A DNA stretch of 64,000 nucleotides from Agrobacterium tumefaciens (lineage in GTDB: Bacteria > Pseudomonadota > Alphaproteobacteria > Rhizobiales > Rhizobiaceae). Numbering within the stretch: position 1 is the stretch's first letter; each line of letters opens with the position of its first letter. The stretch lies in the NCBI GenBank assembly GCA_025559845.1, contig CP048469.1, positions 558,001-622,000 of the forward strand, in the 5' to 3' direction. This document shows, in pieces, positions 17,822-26,648 of the stretch. A program made the translations under genes and the position numbers. The notes beneath the pieces are model-generated. The model was not told the DNA's origin, ran no database searches, and saw nothing but the letters and a program-made list of their open reading frames with translations.

Positions 17822-19165
17822 ATGCCTGTCGACTACAAGAAGATGAAAATGCTCCGCCGTTCCCGCGTTGTCTGGGGCTCCTGGCGAGTGTGGAAACCTC
17901 GGGCGGTTTTCTGGTTTGGGGCTTTGGCGGTCGGTGTGATCAGTGTGGGCTTTGCCTGGTTGGCAGACCGCGCCCAGCACCTGTTCTTTGCCGCGATATC
18001 ATCTGGCGAATGGGCGTTTCTTCTGCCGCTTCTCATCACGCCACTCGGTTTCACGCTTTGCGCCTGGCTTGCCTTCACGGTCTTTCCGAACGCAGGCGGT
18101 AGCGGGATTCCCCAGGCGATCGCCGCACGACATTTGCGGGATGATGAAGACCGGTCGCGGTTGCTGTCACTCAAACTTGCTTTCGGCAAGATCGTGCTAA
18201 CGGTCGCGGGGCTGCTCTCCGGTGCATCGATCGGGCGCGAGGGGCCTACGGTTCAGGTTGGCGCCTCGATCATGCTGCAGGCGGCGCGTTGGGGTGGAAT
18301 GGCGCAGGCGAGGGGATTGATCCTTGCGGGCTCGGCGGCGGGTATTGCGGCAGCCTTTAATACGCCGCTGGCGGGGATTGTCTTTGCTATTGAAGAGATG
18401 AGCCGCACCTATGAGTCCCGCGCCAACGGCCTTGTCCTGACCGCCGTCATCCTCTCGGGTCTTGCATCTCTCGGGCTCGTGGGTAGCTACACCTATTTCG
18501 GAACGAGTTCCGTTCTGGCTGAAACGGCAAGAGACTGGGCTCTCGTTCTGGTCTGCGGCATCGGTGGCGGCGCTCTCGGAGCGCTGTTCAGCGCCGGCGC
18601 CCTGCGGATATCACAACGTATCCGCCGCTGGGCACAGGCCATGCCCTTGAAGCGCATGCTCACGGCCGCCGCGATCTGCGGTCTGGCGTCCGCCATGATC
18701 GGCATTGCCACTGGCGGGGCGACATTTGGTACGGGCTATGAGCAGGCCCGTGCGGCGATCGAAGGTGAAGCAGCGCCGGCCTTCTTCTTCATCGAAAAGC
18801 TGGCGGCGACATTTCTTGCCATGATGTCGGGTATTCCAGGCGGCATCTTCGCGCCGTCGCTCTCCGTCGGAGCCGGTTTTGGCAGTACGATTGCCGCCCT
18901 GCTCGGAACGAGCATAGGCCTTGGCGCAATCGTCGGGATGGCCGGATATTTTGCCGGCGTCGTGCAGGCGCCGATGACGGCTTTCGTCATCATCCTCGAA
19001 ATGACCGGCAACCATGAAGGGGTGATCCCAATCATGGCTGCGGCGATGCTGGGATATGTCACCTCGCGTCTCGTGTCCCGCGAACCGCTCTATCACGGCC
19101 TTTCGCGCGTCTTCATCGCCCAGAGCATCCGTGCGAAACGGGCCGCACGGGCTACCGAGACTTAA
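17822..19165 (+). CDS. ClC-type chloride channel or H+/Cl- exchanger
   Basis: The 447-residue inner-membrane protein shows the ClC signatures GSGIP (93-97), GREGP (138-142, gating Glu140) and GIFAPSL, plus an IEEM segment (191-193) holding the glutamate that relays protons in the E. coli exchanger. That residue suggests H+/Cl- exchange rather than a passive channel. It lies 179 bp after betA on the same strand, so a link to osmotic or acid stress is possible, but co-transcription is not shown. Start 17822 (MPVDYKK) is preferred; an in-frame ATG at 17843 is an alternative, and the ribosome binding site is weak. Confidence 0.9.
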   Translation: MPVDYKKMKMLRRSRVVWGSWRVWKPRAVFWFGALAVGVISVGFAWLADRAQHLFFAAISSGEWAFLLPLLITPLGFTLCAWLAFTVFPNAGGSGIPQAIAARHLRDDEDRSRLLSLKLAFGKIVLTVAGLLSGASIGREGPTVQVGASIMLQAARWGGMAQARGLILAGSAAGIAAAFNTPLAGIVFAIEEMSRTYESRANGLVLTAVILSGLASLGLVGSYTYFGTSSVLAETARDWALVLVCGIGGGALGALFSAGALRISQRIRRWAQAMPLKRMLTAAAICGLASAMIGIATGGATFGTGYEQARAAIEGEAAPAFFFIEKLAATFLAMMSGIPGGIFAPSLSVGAGFGSTIAALLGTSIGLGAIVGMAGYFAGVVQAPMTAFVIILEMTGNHEGVIPIMAAAMLGYVTSRLVSREPLYHGLSRVFIAQSIRAKRAARATET

Positions 19166-19911
19166 CCATCGGCTGCAACGCCGAAGTAACCGAGCCCTGG
19201 AACCTTGATGCCGGGTCTGGCAAAATCGATGCCGGCGACCAGGCCAAGGAAATTCACCTCGAAGCCGCTCCGCACGCCTGCCGAGATGCCGAACAATCCG
19301 CCGAGTGATATGCTCCCATCCTTCCAGTCATCGGCAACATGGACAAATTCGCCATTCGGCAGGTAATCGCGGCCCACGGCGTCAGGCGGCAGGACGACGC
19401 CAAGCTCTGGAACGCTCCGCAACACGTGGGCGACAAAGGTGTTCGAGTTGGGGCCTGGGTAGATGCGATAACCACCCGGCTTGCCATAGGGATAGTCGGC
19501 AATCGCCTGCTCGATTTTTGGGATCAGGTCTTCCGCAGCTTTGCCGTGGATCGCCACCACCTGCCGAGGCATGTTTGAGTACCAGTAGGCGTCGGCTGCG
19601 TAGTTGTTGTGCCGGATCGGAGTGCCCCATCCGACCTTGTCGTAACGATCGTAGGAATTCGCTCCCGGTTTTTTCAGCACGATCCACGCGTGGCTGGCGA
19701 CCGAACCCTTGAACCCGCCCGTCATCGCAGAAAACACATAGACCGCCGCTTCCCTGTCGGCTTTCGCGTCGGGAAGAGTACCGGAAGAAGACCACCGCGC
19801 TTTGCTCCATCCCTGCGGATGGTCTTTCATGGCCCACAAGCCGGCAGAGGCCAGTGCTGGCAGGAGGTAGATGACGGCAATTGCCAAGAGAAGGCGTTTT
19901 GCAAATTTCAC
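19162..19911 (-). CDS. DUF3750 domain protein, probable envelope protein
   Basis: Starting from GTG 19911 the product has 249 residues. An N-terminal hydrophobic helix (KRLLLAIAVIYLLPALASAGLW) acts as signal or anchor. The body contains HAWIVLKKPGANSYDRYDKVGWG, NNYAADAYWYSNMP and PGPNSNTFVAHVLR, which I associate with DUF3750, a proteobacterial family of unknown function with conserved His, Asp and Asn residues hinting at an enzyme. No ATG lies in frame at the right place; the long upstream extension to 20022 would overlap the divergent asparaginase gene. It overlaps the ClC gene end by 4 bp, convergent. Confidence 0.8.
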   Translation of the reverse strand: MKFAKRLLLAIAVIYLLPALASAGLWAMKDHPQGWSKARWSSSGTLPDAKADREAAVYVFSAMTGGFKGSVASHAWIVLKKPGANSYDRYDKVGWGTPIRHNNYAADAYWYSNMPRQVVAIHGKAAEDLIPKIEQAIADYPYGKPGGYRIYPGPNSNTFVAHVLRSVPELGVVLPPDAVGRDYLPNGEFVHVADDWKDGSISLGGLFGISAGVRSGFEVNFLGLVAGIDFARPGIKVPGLGYFGVAADG

Positions 19912-19984
19912 GTTCAGCCCCGTGCATCGGAAAATCAATTGCGGTATCAGCGAGATAGATTCCGGATTTTTTGAGGCTTGGAAA

Positions 19985-20983
19985 ATGAACAATTCCGTTA
20001 CCGTCGAAGTCACGCGCGGCAATCTCGTCGAAAGCCGCCATCACGGCCTGGCTATTGTAGTGGATGGCGACGGTGACGTGTTGTTTTCCGCTGGCGATGT
20101 CGATCGTGGCGTTTTCCCGCGTTCGGCCTGCAAGGCCATGCAGGCGTTACCTCTGGTGGAAAGCGGCGCGGCCGACGCTTATGGCTTTGGCGATCGTGAA
20201 CTGGCGCTCGCCTGTTCCTCTCATTCCGGGGAGGATGAACATGTGGCGCTTGCGGCCAGCATGCTTGCGAAAGCAGGACGGGACGTCGAAACGCTGGAAT
20301 GCGGAGCGCATTGGTCGTCCGATCAGAAAACGATCATCCACCAGGCTCGTACGCTGGAGAAGCCGACGGCGCTTCATAACAATTGTTCTGGCAAACACTC
20401 CGGTTTCATCTGCACCTGCTGCCATACCGGAACCGATCCGAAGGGTTATGTCGGTTACGATCACCCACTGCAGCGCGAGATCCGTGCCACCATGGAAAGT
20501 TTGACGGGTGCCACATTGGGTGAAGACAATTGTGGCGTCGACGGTTGTTCAATTCCGACCTATGCGGTTCCGCTGAAGGGGCTGGCTCATGGCTTTGCAA
20601 AGATGGCGACAGGCAGCGGACTTGAAGCCGGACGCGCCGCAGCGTCTCGCCGCCTGATGGATGCCTGCATGGCGGAACCGTTTTATGTGGCCGGAACCGG
20701 CCGTGCCTGCACGAAACTGATGCAGATTGCGCCCGGACAGATTTTCGCCAAGACGGGCGCAGAAGGTGTCTTCGTAGCAACAATGCCGCAAAAGGGCATT
20801 GCCATGGTTGTCAAATGTGAGGATGGCACGACGCGTGCCGCCGAAGCGATGATCGCAGCCCTTCTGGCAAAACAGTTCGAAAACGACAGTACCGAACAGC
20901 TGGCTTTGCTCGCCATGGCAAACCGTTCGATGCGCAACTGGAATGGAATCCACGTTGGCGATATCCGCGTCGTTGGTCTCTGA
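19985..20983 (+). CDS. L-asparaginase, Rhizobium etli class 3 type
   Basis: This cytoplasmic enzyme likely hydrolyses L-asparagine to aspartate and ammonia. The 332-residue protein aligns with R. etli AnsA (ReAV). It has PRSACK (S47, K50), CSSHSGED (78-84), NNCSGKHSG (C134, K137) and NCGVDGC (C188), corresponding as I recall to the Ser-Lys pairs and the Cys/Lys zinc site of ReAV. It is unrelated to E. coli AnsA/AnsB. ATG 19985 was chosen because upstream codons overlap the divergent DUF3750 gene. It is apparently monocistronic, 139 bp before a GST gene. Confidence 0.88.
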   Translation: MNNSVTVEVTRGNLVESRHHGLAIVVDGDGDVLFSAGDVDRGVFPRSACKAMQALPLVESGAADAYGFGDRELALACSSHSGEDEHVALAASMLAKAGRDVETLECGAHWSSDQKTIIHQARTLEKPTALHNNCSGKHSGFICTCCHTGTDPKGYVGYDHPLQREIRATMESLTGATLGEDNCGVDGCSIPTYAVPLKGLAHGFAKMATGSGLEAGRAAASRRLMDACMAEPFYVAGTGRACTKLMQIAPGQIFAKTGAEGVFVATMPQKGIAMVVKCEDGTTRAAEAMIAALLAKQFENDSTEQLALLAMANRSMRNWNGIHVGDIRVVGL

Positions 20984-21122
20984 GAGAGTATATTGACGCA
21001 AGCTGGTTGAAGCTTGATGATCCTCCGATGTGTGTGAGGTGGCCGCTCGAAAGTCGCCCGAACACATACGTTCGCCTCAGTTCTCGCGGCGAGCGTCTTC
21101 ATTGTCCGGAGGTCGCCCATCC

Positions 21123-21743
21123 ATGTTCACATTGTTTTTCTCTCCCGGTTCCTGCTCACGCGCCAGCCATATCGTGCTTGAAGAATCGGGATTGCCTTAT
21201 AAGGCGCAGCGCGTCAATTTCGCCGAAGGCGAACAACGCTCCGAAGCTTTCCTGACCATCAATCCAAAAGGCCGTGTTCCCGCACTCGTAACGGCAAGTG
21301 GCGTGTTGACTGAAACGCCTGCCATCCTAGCTTTCATCGCCCAGATGGCACCGGAAAAGAAGCTTGCGCCGCTGGATGACCCCTTTGAATTCGCACGCAT
21401 GCAGTCGTTCAATGCCTTTATTTCATCCACCGTACATGTTGCCCACGCACATGGACGGCGCGGTAGCCGCTGGGCAAATGAAGAATCCTCCTTTGCCGAC
21501 ATGAAGGCCAAAGTGCCGCAGACCATGACCGAGTGTTTCGAGTTGATCGAGAAAGGCCTGTTGCATGGGCCCTGGGTTCTCGGGACAGCCTATTCGGTCG
21601 CTGATCCCTACCTCTTCGTGATGTCGGGCTGGCTTGAAAGTGACGGCGTGGACATAGCCCGTTTTCCGAGGGTGCACGACCATTTCAAGCGCATGAGCGC
21701 AAGGCCTGCTGTTCAGAGGGTTCTGGTCGCCGAGAAGGCGTGA
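21123..21743 (+). CDS. Glutathione S-transferase family protein
   Basis: The 206-residue protein starts MFTLFFSPGSCSRASHIVLEESGLPYKAQRV, the thioredoxin-like N-terminal domain with the glutathione-contacting S-x-C region. The cis-Pro segment GRVPAL is near 57-62 and TETP near 69-72. A helical C-terminal domain ends near residue 200. It resembles bacterial beta-class GSTs. Cytoplasmic detoxification is the likely role; the substrate is unknown. GGAGGT lies 7-12 bases ahead of ATG 21123. It is convergent with a second GST gene. Confidence 0.88.
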   Translation: MFTLFFSPGSCSRASHIVLEESGLPYKAQRVNFAEGEQRSEAFLTINPKGRVPALVTASGVLTETPAILAFIAQMAPEKKLAPLDDPFEFARMQSFNAFISSTVHVAHAHGRRGSRWANEESSFADMKAKVPQTMTECFELIEKGLLHGPWVLGTAYSVADPYLFVMSGWLESDGVDIARFPRVHDHFKRMSARPAVQRVLVAEKA

Positions 21744-21755
21744 AATTGTTTTGGC

Positions 21756-21780
21756 GCCGTTACCCCGGCGGGGTAACGGC
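21756..21780. terminator. Strong hairpin between convergent GST genes
   Basis: GCCGTTACCCC and GGGGTAACGGC form a perfect 11-bp stem with a 3-base GGC loop. The sequence after it on either strand is not a clear T run (AAATAAAGG on plus, GCCAAAAC on minus). It may still block readthrough or protect both 3' ends. Confidence 0.55.
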
Positions 21781-21797
21781 AAATAAAGGCTGATATG

Positions 21798-22457
21798 TTA
21801 GGCCGCTTCGGCCGAACGTGAATCCCACATGGCCTTGAAGGCGGTACGGTCCTGGCAGCGTTCCAGCCATGCTTTTAGCGCCGGATGCGCTTCGAACAGA
21901 CGGGCATGTCCCTGTGCGTAACGCACGATCTCGGCGGCGTTGAGGTCTGCCACGGTAAAGCGGTCGCCAACCAGATAATCATGTTGGGAAAGATGCTGCT
22001 CCAGCACGCGGAAGGGGCGTTTCAGCAAACGTCCGGCAACATCGATGACGGCCTTGCCGGAATCGCTGTCGCCGAGGCCTTCTGCGATTGCGGAAGAAAT
22101 CTTCAGAGAATTGCTTTCGATCTCGGTGGCCGCGAAGAATGACCACTGCAACATGGCCGCGTCTTCCTTCAGATCGGCGGGCGCAACCGGCCCACCATAT
22201 TTGCGCGCGAGATAGAGGTTGATGGCCATGGATTCATAGAGAACCATGCCGTCATCCTCTATGCACGGAATGGTGCCCATCGGATTGATCGCGAGAAAAG
22301 ATGGAGACAACGTGTTGAGTGGCGCATCGGCAGCCAGCGGGTCAGAGAGGCGGCGTGCCTGTATGACCGGCACATGTTTGAACTCTATGCCCAGTTCGCC
22401 TGCGAGCCAGAGCGTGCGTGTCGCACGCGAGCGGTAGACACCGTAGATCGTCAACAT
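21798..22457 (-). CDS. Glutathione S-transferase family protein
   Basis: The 219-residue protein starts [31 protein letters not shown] (thioredoxin-fold domain). [13 protein letters not shown] carries the cis-Pro, and [17 protein letters not shown] is the conserved Glu-Ser glutathione-binding loop. The C-terminal helical domain has [16 protein letters not shown], the GST N-capping box. It is only distantly similar to the convergent GST at 21123, so it is not a recent duplicate. The role is likely cytoplasmic conjugation or isomerisation of electrophiles; the substrate is unknown. Confidence 0.88.
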   Translation of the reverse strand: MLTIYGVYRSRATRTLWLAGELGIEFKHVPVIQARRLSDPLAADAPLNTLSPSFLAINPMGTIPCIEDDGMVLYESMAINLYLARKYGGPVAPADLKEDAAMLQWSFFAATEIESNSLKISSAIAEGLGDSDSGKAVIDVAGRLLKRPFRVLEQHLSQHDYLVGDRFTVADLNAAEIVRYAQGHARLFEAHPALKAWLERCQDRTAFKAMWDSRSAEAA

Positions 22458-22538
22458 CGAAGTAACCCTTTTACCTTTTCGATCGCGGCAAGTTAGGGGC
22501 TCCGCAACCTAAAGTGAAGTTGTCGAAAGCGTCGTGGA

Positions 22539-23075
22539 TTATGATTTTTTCTGATCTGTGGACGCCTCGGCGTCGGGGGAAAGACGGCTTTCGAAACGAC
22601 CTATGAATTTGTCGAACAGGCGGGCGAAAGAATCGATATCCTCTTCCGACCAGCCGTCCATGACGTCCTTCACGATACCCATCTTGGTATTGCGCATCTC
22701 TTGCAGCAGGCTCCTGCCCATTGGTGTTATTTCGATGATGCTGCGGCGGGCGTCCTCTTGTGAAACAGCGCGTTTCAGCAGGCCACGACCAACCATATCA
22801 GCCACCACCCGACTGCCGCGTGACGGGTCGATACGCATGCCCTCGGCAATCGAGCCGACGGTCACTTCACCTTGCGCGCGCTTGAGAATATCCAGTACGT
22901 CGATATGCGAGAGTTCGAGACCGGGAGCGAACTTGGCAAGCGCCATGCGTCCGATCATGCGTCGTCCAATCATGATGCGCATGCGCGTCATTGTGTTGCC
23001 GATACGGATGATGTTTTCGGGCATGTCCTCGTTCCAGTCTTCGTCCTTCGCCACGCTCGACCACATCCTTTCCAC
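22539..23075 (-). CDS. MarR-family regulator of the adjacent MFS pump
   Basis: The protein has 178 residues from GTG 23075 (175 from ATG 23066; the ribosome binding site does not decide). The winged-helix core EVTVGSIAEGMRIDPSRGSRVVADMVGRGLLKRAVSQEDARRSIIEITPMG fits MarR: recognition helix, wing with D-x-R-R, then a dimerisation helix. It is divergent from the MFS transporter at 23188, the usual layout of a MarR repressor controlling a drug efflux pump; an inverted repeat sits in the shared promoter region (23124-23151). Confidence 0.88.
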   Translation of the reverse strand: MERMWSSVAKDEDWNEDMPENIIRIGNTMTRMRIMIGRRMIGRMALAKFAPGLELSHIDVLDILKRAQGEVTVGSIAEGMRIDPSRGSRVVADMVGRGLLKRAVSQEDARRSIIEITPMGRSLLQEMRNTKMGIVKDVMDGWSEEDIDSFARLFDKFIGRFESRLSPDAEASTDQKKS

Positions 23076-23123
23076 GTCAGTTTCAGATCACATTTATAGC
23101 TAGTAGCACGGAAGTCAAAACCT

Positions 23124-23151
23124 TGCTATTGACATATATATGCTGATAGCA
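23124..23151. promoter_or_regulatory. Candidate MarR operator with -35 box
   Basis: TGCTAT (23124-23129) and ATAGCA (23146-23151) form an inverted repeat. A TTGACA at 23129-23134, a likely -35 for the MFS gene, overlaps the left arm. A related TAGTAGCAC lies at 23101-23109. Repression of the pump by the neighbouring MarR protein would fit. Confidence 0.45.
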
Positions 23152-23187
23152 CACAAATTGCCGCAGCAAAATCGTAGAGATATTTCC

Positions 23188-24696
23188 ATGGACATGTCTA
23201 CCGCCCCTGTGGCGCCGCTTGTGTCGGACCATCGACGCCGGCTCGTTGTTTTCCTGTTCCTGATGCTCGCCATGTTCATGGCGACACTCGATAACCAGAT
23301 CGTCTCCACTGCCTTGCCGACCATCGTCGGTGAGTTTGGTGCGCTGGAGCGCTTCGCCTGGATCGGTTCGGCCTATCTTCTAGCGACAAGCGCGGTCATG
23401 CCGATCTACGGCAAGCTTGGTGATCTGTTCGGACGTAAATACGTGATGATCGCGGCCGTGGTGATATTCACCCTGGGATCGCTTGCCTGCGGTCTTGCAT
23501 GGTCGATGAACTCGCTGATCGCCGCCCGTGTTCTGCAAGGTCTGGGCGGTGGCGGCATCATGGTGTCGATTTTCTCCGTCAATGCGGATCTTTTCGAACC
23601 ACGCGAAAGAGCCCGATATCAGAGCTATTCTAGCCTGACGATCATGGCGTCCGGCAGCGTCGGACCGATCCTGGGTGGAACGATGAGCGATCTGTTCGGA
23701 TGGCGTTCGATCTTCCTGATCAACCTGCCATTGGGTTTGATCGTCATTGCCGGCCTGGCTCTCATGCTGCCCTATCGGCGTCCGCAACGCCAACCGAAGA
23801 TAGACTATCTCGGTGCAGTTCTGCTGGCCGCGACGATCGCAAGCGTCGTGTTCTGGGCAGATAGCAGTGAATTGTTTGGTTCACTCTTTGCAGGTCCGAG
23901 CCTCGGCATCGTCACCTTCGCCGTCATCGCCGCATTCCTGTGGGTGCAGGTGGAGCGCCGTGCACCTGAACCGGTGGTGCCGCTACGACTTTTCAAGGAC
24001 TCTACATTTCCGTTGCTGATGATCGTGTCCCTAACGAGTGGCGGTATCGGCATCGGCATGGTGAACTATTACGCGCTGTTCCTGCAGACCACGACTGGCC
24101 TCTCTCCCTCTCATGCCGGATTGTTCTTCATCGCTGTTACAGGTGGCATTGTCGTGGGCGCCCTGTCTGCAGGCCGACTGATTTCGATCACCGGCGTCTA
24201 CAAGCCGTTTTCTGTGGCGGGATTGACGCTCAATCTCATCGCCATGCTGTGCTTTTCGCAGGTTCACGCCGGAACACCGCTTTCGCTGATCGCCGTGTTG
24301 ATGCTCGTGCAGGGATTTGCCGTCGGGCTCGGTCAGCAGGCGCCGATCATCGGTGTGCAGAATTCGGCGCCGAAGGCTGATATCGGGGCAGCCAGTGGTG
24401 CGGTTACGCTGACGCGTATGGGCGGTGCCGCGATCGCGATTTCGGTTTACGGCGCGATCATCACATCAAGCCTCAAGGGCGTGGCGGTAGACATCCCGGG
24501 CATTGGCAAGATCGAGGAATTGACACCCAAGATGTTGGCCGAACTGCCGGCTGCCTCGCAAAGTGCTGTTGCATCCCTTTATTCGCACGCCTTCACCCCG
24601 TTGTTCTTTGCTGCGGCCATAACGGCGGCAATCGGACTTGCCGCGGCGTTGATGTTAAAGCCCGTCAGGCTCCCGGCGCCAGATCAGCAGAAGTAA
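23188..24696 (+). CDS. MFS multidrug efflux transporter, DHA2 type
   Basis: The 502-residue inner-membrane protein has about 14 hydrophobic segments. Motifs of the 14-TM drug:H+ antiporters are visible: LDNQIVSTALPTIVGEF (motif D1), GKLGDLFGRKYVM (motif A) and GSVGPILGGTMSDLFGWRSIFLINLP (motif C). Proton-driven export of toxic compounds is the likely job. ATG 23188 (MDMSTAPV) was chosen; the frame is open back to 23140. It is divergent from a MarR regulator, and its last 32 bp overlap the convergent diguanylate cyclase gene. Confidence 0.9.
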   Translation: MDMSTAPVAPLVSDHRRRLVVFLFLMLAMFMATLDNQIVSTALPTIVGEFGALERFAWIGSAYLLATSAVMPIYGKLGDLFGRKYVMIAAVVIFTLGSLACGLAWSMNSLIAARVLQGLGGGGIMVSIFSVNADLFEPRERARYQSYSSLTIMASGSVGPILGGTMSDLFGWRSIFLINLPLGLIVIAGLALMLPYRRPQRQPKIDYLGAVLLAATIASVVFWADSSELFGSLFAGPSLGIVTFAVIAAFLWVQVERRAPEPVVPLRLFKDSTFPLLMIVSLTSGGIGIGMVNYYALFLQTTTGLSPSHAGLFFIAVTGGIVVGALSAGRLISITGVYKPFSVAGLTLNLIAMLCFSQVHAGTPLSLIAVLMLVQGFAVGLGQQAPIIGVQNSAPKADIGAASGAVTLTRMGGAAIAISVYGAIITSSLKGVAVDIPGIGKIEELTPKMLAELPAASQSAVASLYSHAFTPLFFAAAITAAIGLAAALMLKPVRLPAPDQQK

Positions 24697-25498
24697 TCTC
24701 GGCATTGGCCACGCCAACATCGATATTGCCACCAACCACGACGCGGTTTCGACCGCGTCGTTTTGCTTCGTAAAGCTGGTTGTCTGCCTCTTTGCACAAC
24801 CGATCCATGTCACGGCTGCGGCTAAAGCTTGCAGTCCCGATGCTGATGCTGAGTGGTACGACAGCCCCGTCAGCAGTCATCATCTCAACGGCCGATACCT
24901 CATCGCAGATGCGCTGCGCAATGGCGAGAACCTTGTGGTTTTCATGCACTCCGTGGAGAAAGACAGCGAACTCTTCTCCGCCCAACCGGCCGAAGAAGTC
25001 CTCACCTCGGATGCATGCGTTGATCCGGTCAGCAATGGCTTTCAGCGCCTCGTCGCCGGTCAGGTGGCCGAACGTGTCGTTGATGGCCTTGAAATGGTCG
25101 GCGTCGATGAAAAGCACCGTCCCGGTTCTGCATCGGGCATTTTTCAAAGCCAGCATGAAATTTTCACGGTTGAGGGCGCCTGTCATCGCATCGCGGCTGG
25201 CCGTAAAGGCCAGTGCCTCATGCGCCTGCTTCAATTCTCCATGCATCGTTTCCAGTTTGCGGTGTGATTCAGCCAGCGCCAGACGCGTCTCCCGCAAACG
25301 TTCGTACTGATAAAATTGGAGGGCGCTTGCCGGCCAGGCGATGACCAGCGGGCAAACCGTTGCCATGATCAACCCGACACCATCCAGGCTGCCACCCGTT
25401 ATCGGAACGATCGTGAAGCAGATGGCCAGGGACGCAGCTATCGACACCAGGGCGGCGGCGAACGAGCGCAAAAGAACTTTTTTCCAGATATCAGGCAT
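24665..25498 (-). CDS. Membrane-bound diguanylate cyclase (GGEEF)
   Basis: The 277-residue protein makes c-di-GMP from two GTP. Two hydrophobic helices at about 10-65 anchor it with a very short periplasmic loop. A coiled-coil-like linker (RLRETRLALAESHRKLETMHGELKQAHEAL) leads to a complete GGDEF domain: DADHFKAINDTFGH, then RGED (RxxD inhibitory I-site) five residues before GGEEF. This suggests an active, product-inhibited enzyme. With no large sensor domain, the input signal is unclear. Its 3' end overlaps the MFS gene by 32 bp (convergent). Confidence 0.92.
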   Translation of the reverse strand: MPDIWKKVLLRSFAAALVSIAASLAICFTIVPITGGSLDGVGLIMATVCPLVIAWPASALQFYQYERLRETRLALAESHRKLETMHGELKQAHEALAFTASRDAMTGALNRENFMLALKNARCRTGTVLFIDADHFKAINDTFGHLTGDEALKAIADRINACIRGEDFFGRLGGEEFAVFLHGVHENHKVLAIAQRICDEVSAVEMMTADGAVVPLSISIGTASFSRSRDMDRLCKEADNQLYEAKRRGRNRVVVGGNIDVGVANAEITSADLAPGA

Positions 25499-25628
25499 GA
25501 CGGTCGTGAAATACTATTTATGCCAATGAAAATAATTAAGCCACAGGCAGGGAAATTTACAAGCACCTTCCGCGTTTGCAGTTCGCAAGCTTTCGATTAC
25601 TTTAGAAATTCACCTGCGGCCGTATCAA

Positions 25629-26645
25629 ATGCCTATGAAGCCTGAACAGTTGCTGAACTCCACGCCGAAGGGACTGTATTGCCCGGTTGGAGATTTCTAC
25701 ATCGATCCCGTTCGGCCGGTGCCGCGGGCACTAGTCACGCATGGTCACTCCGATCATGCGCGTGCCGGTCATGGTGCGGTGTTGGCAACGCCTCAGACGC
25801 TGGACATCATGCGTATTCGTTACGGAGGTGAGTTTTGCGCGACTGAGCAGCCGGTCGGATTTGGTGAGACGGTCGATGTCAACGGCGTCACAGTCGGATT
25901 TCACCCGGCCGGCCATGTTCTCGGGTCGGCGCAGATTTCCGTCGAACATCGGGGCATGCGGATCGTTGCCTCCGGTGACTACAAACGCGGTGTTGACCCA
26001 ACCTGTGCGTCTTTCGAGATGGTGCCTTGTGATGTTTTCATAACGGAGGCGACATTTGGTTTGCCGGTTTTCCACCATCCCGATCCTAAGGTTGAGATCG
26101 ACAAGCTGTTGACCTCCATCCGGCAGTTTCCGGAACGCACCCATCTCGTCGGTGCCTATTCGCTCGGCAAGGCGCAACGCGTCATCCGGCTGTTGCGTGA
26201 CTGTGGATACACGCAGCCGATCTATATTCATGGTGCGCTTGCCAGGCTCTGCGACTATTACGTGTCACAAGGGATTGAACTGGGTGATCTGCGACCCGCG
26301 ACGCTTGAAAAAAGCGACCCAGCCGCTTTCAAAGGGGCGATTGTCGTCGGCCCGCCATCGGCCTTCCAGGAACGTTGGGCACGCCGGTTCAACGAACCGC
26401 TGATCGCCTTTGCCTCCGGCTGGATGATGGTGCGGCAACGAGCCAAGCAGGGTGGTGTTGAGCTGCCTCTGGTTATTTCCGATCATTGCGATTGGCCTGA
26501 ACTGTTGGAGACGATCCGCGAAATCGCCCCGCAGGCCGTCTGGGTCACACACGGCCGCGAAGAGGCGTTGGTGCGCTGGTGTGAATTGCAGGGCATTGCC
26601 GCCAAGCCGCTGCATCTTGTCGGTTACGAAGACGAGGGGGATTGA
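25629..26645 (+). CDS. Ligase-associated DNA exonuclease (MBL/beta-CASP-like)
   Basis: The 338-residue protein belongs to the metallo-beta-lactamase-fold nucleases related to mRNA 3'-end processing factors. The metal-binding motif HGHSDH is at 38-43, further ligands are likely in GHVLGSAQI and SGDY, and the beta-CASP-like HGREEA segment lies near the C-terminus. It sits 3 bp before the ATP-dependent DNA ligase gene. This association defines the 'ligase-associated exonuclease' family, which works with the ligase in DNA repair. ATG 25629 or ATG 25635 may start translation. Confidence 0.9.
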   Translation: MPMKPEQLLNSTPKGLYCPVGDFYIDPVRPVPRALVTHGHSDHARAGHGAVLATPQTLDIMRIRYGGEFCATEQPVGFGETVDVNGVTVGFHPAGHVLGSAQISVEHRGMRIVASGDYKRGVDPTCASFEMVPCDVFITEATFGLPVFHHPDPKVEIDKLLTSIRQFPERTHLVGAYSLGKAQRVIRLLRDCGYTQPIYIHGALARLCDYYVSQGIELGDLRPATLEKSDPAAFKGAIVVGPPSAFQERWARRFNEPLIAFASGWMMVRQRAKQGGVELPLVISDHCDWPELLETIREIAPQAVWVTHGREEALVRWCELQGIAAKPLHLVGYEDEGD

Positions 26646-26648
26646 GCG

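Noticed and set aside
21756..21780. GST-gene hairpin as part of a dispersed REP family
   Set aside because: I see no second copy in the window; it was listed as a terminator-like hairpin only.
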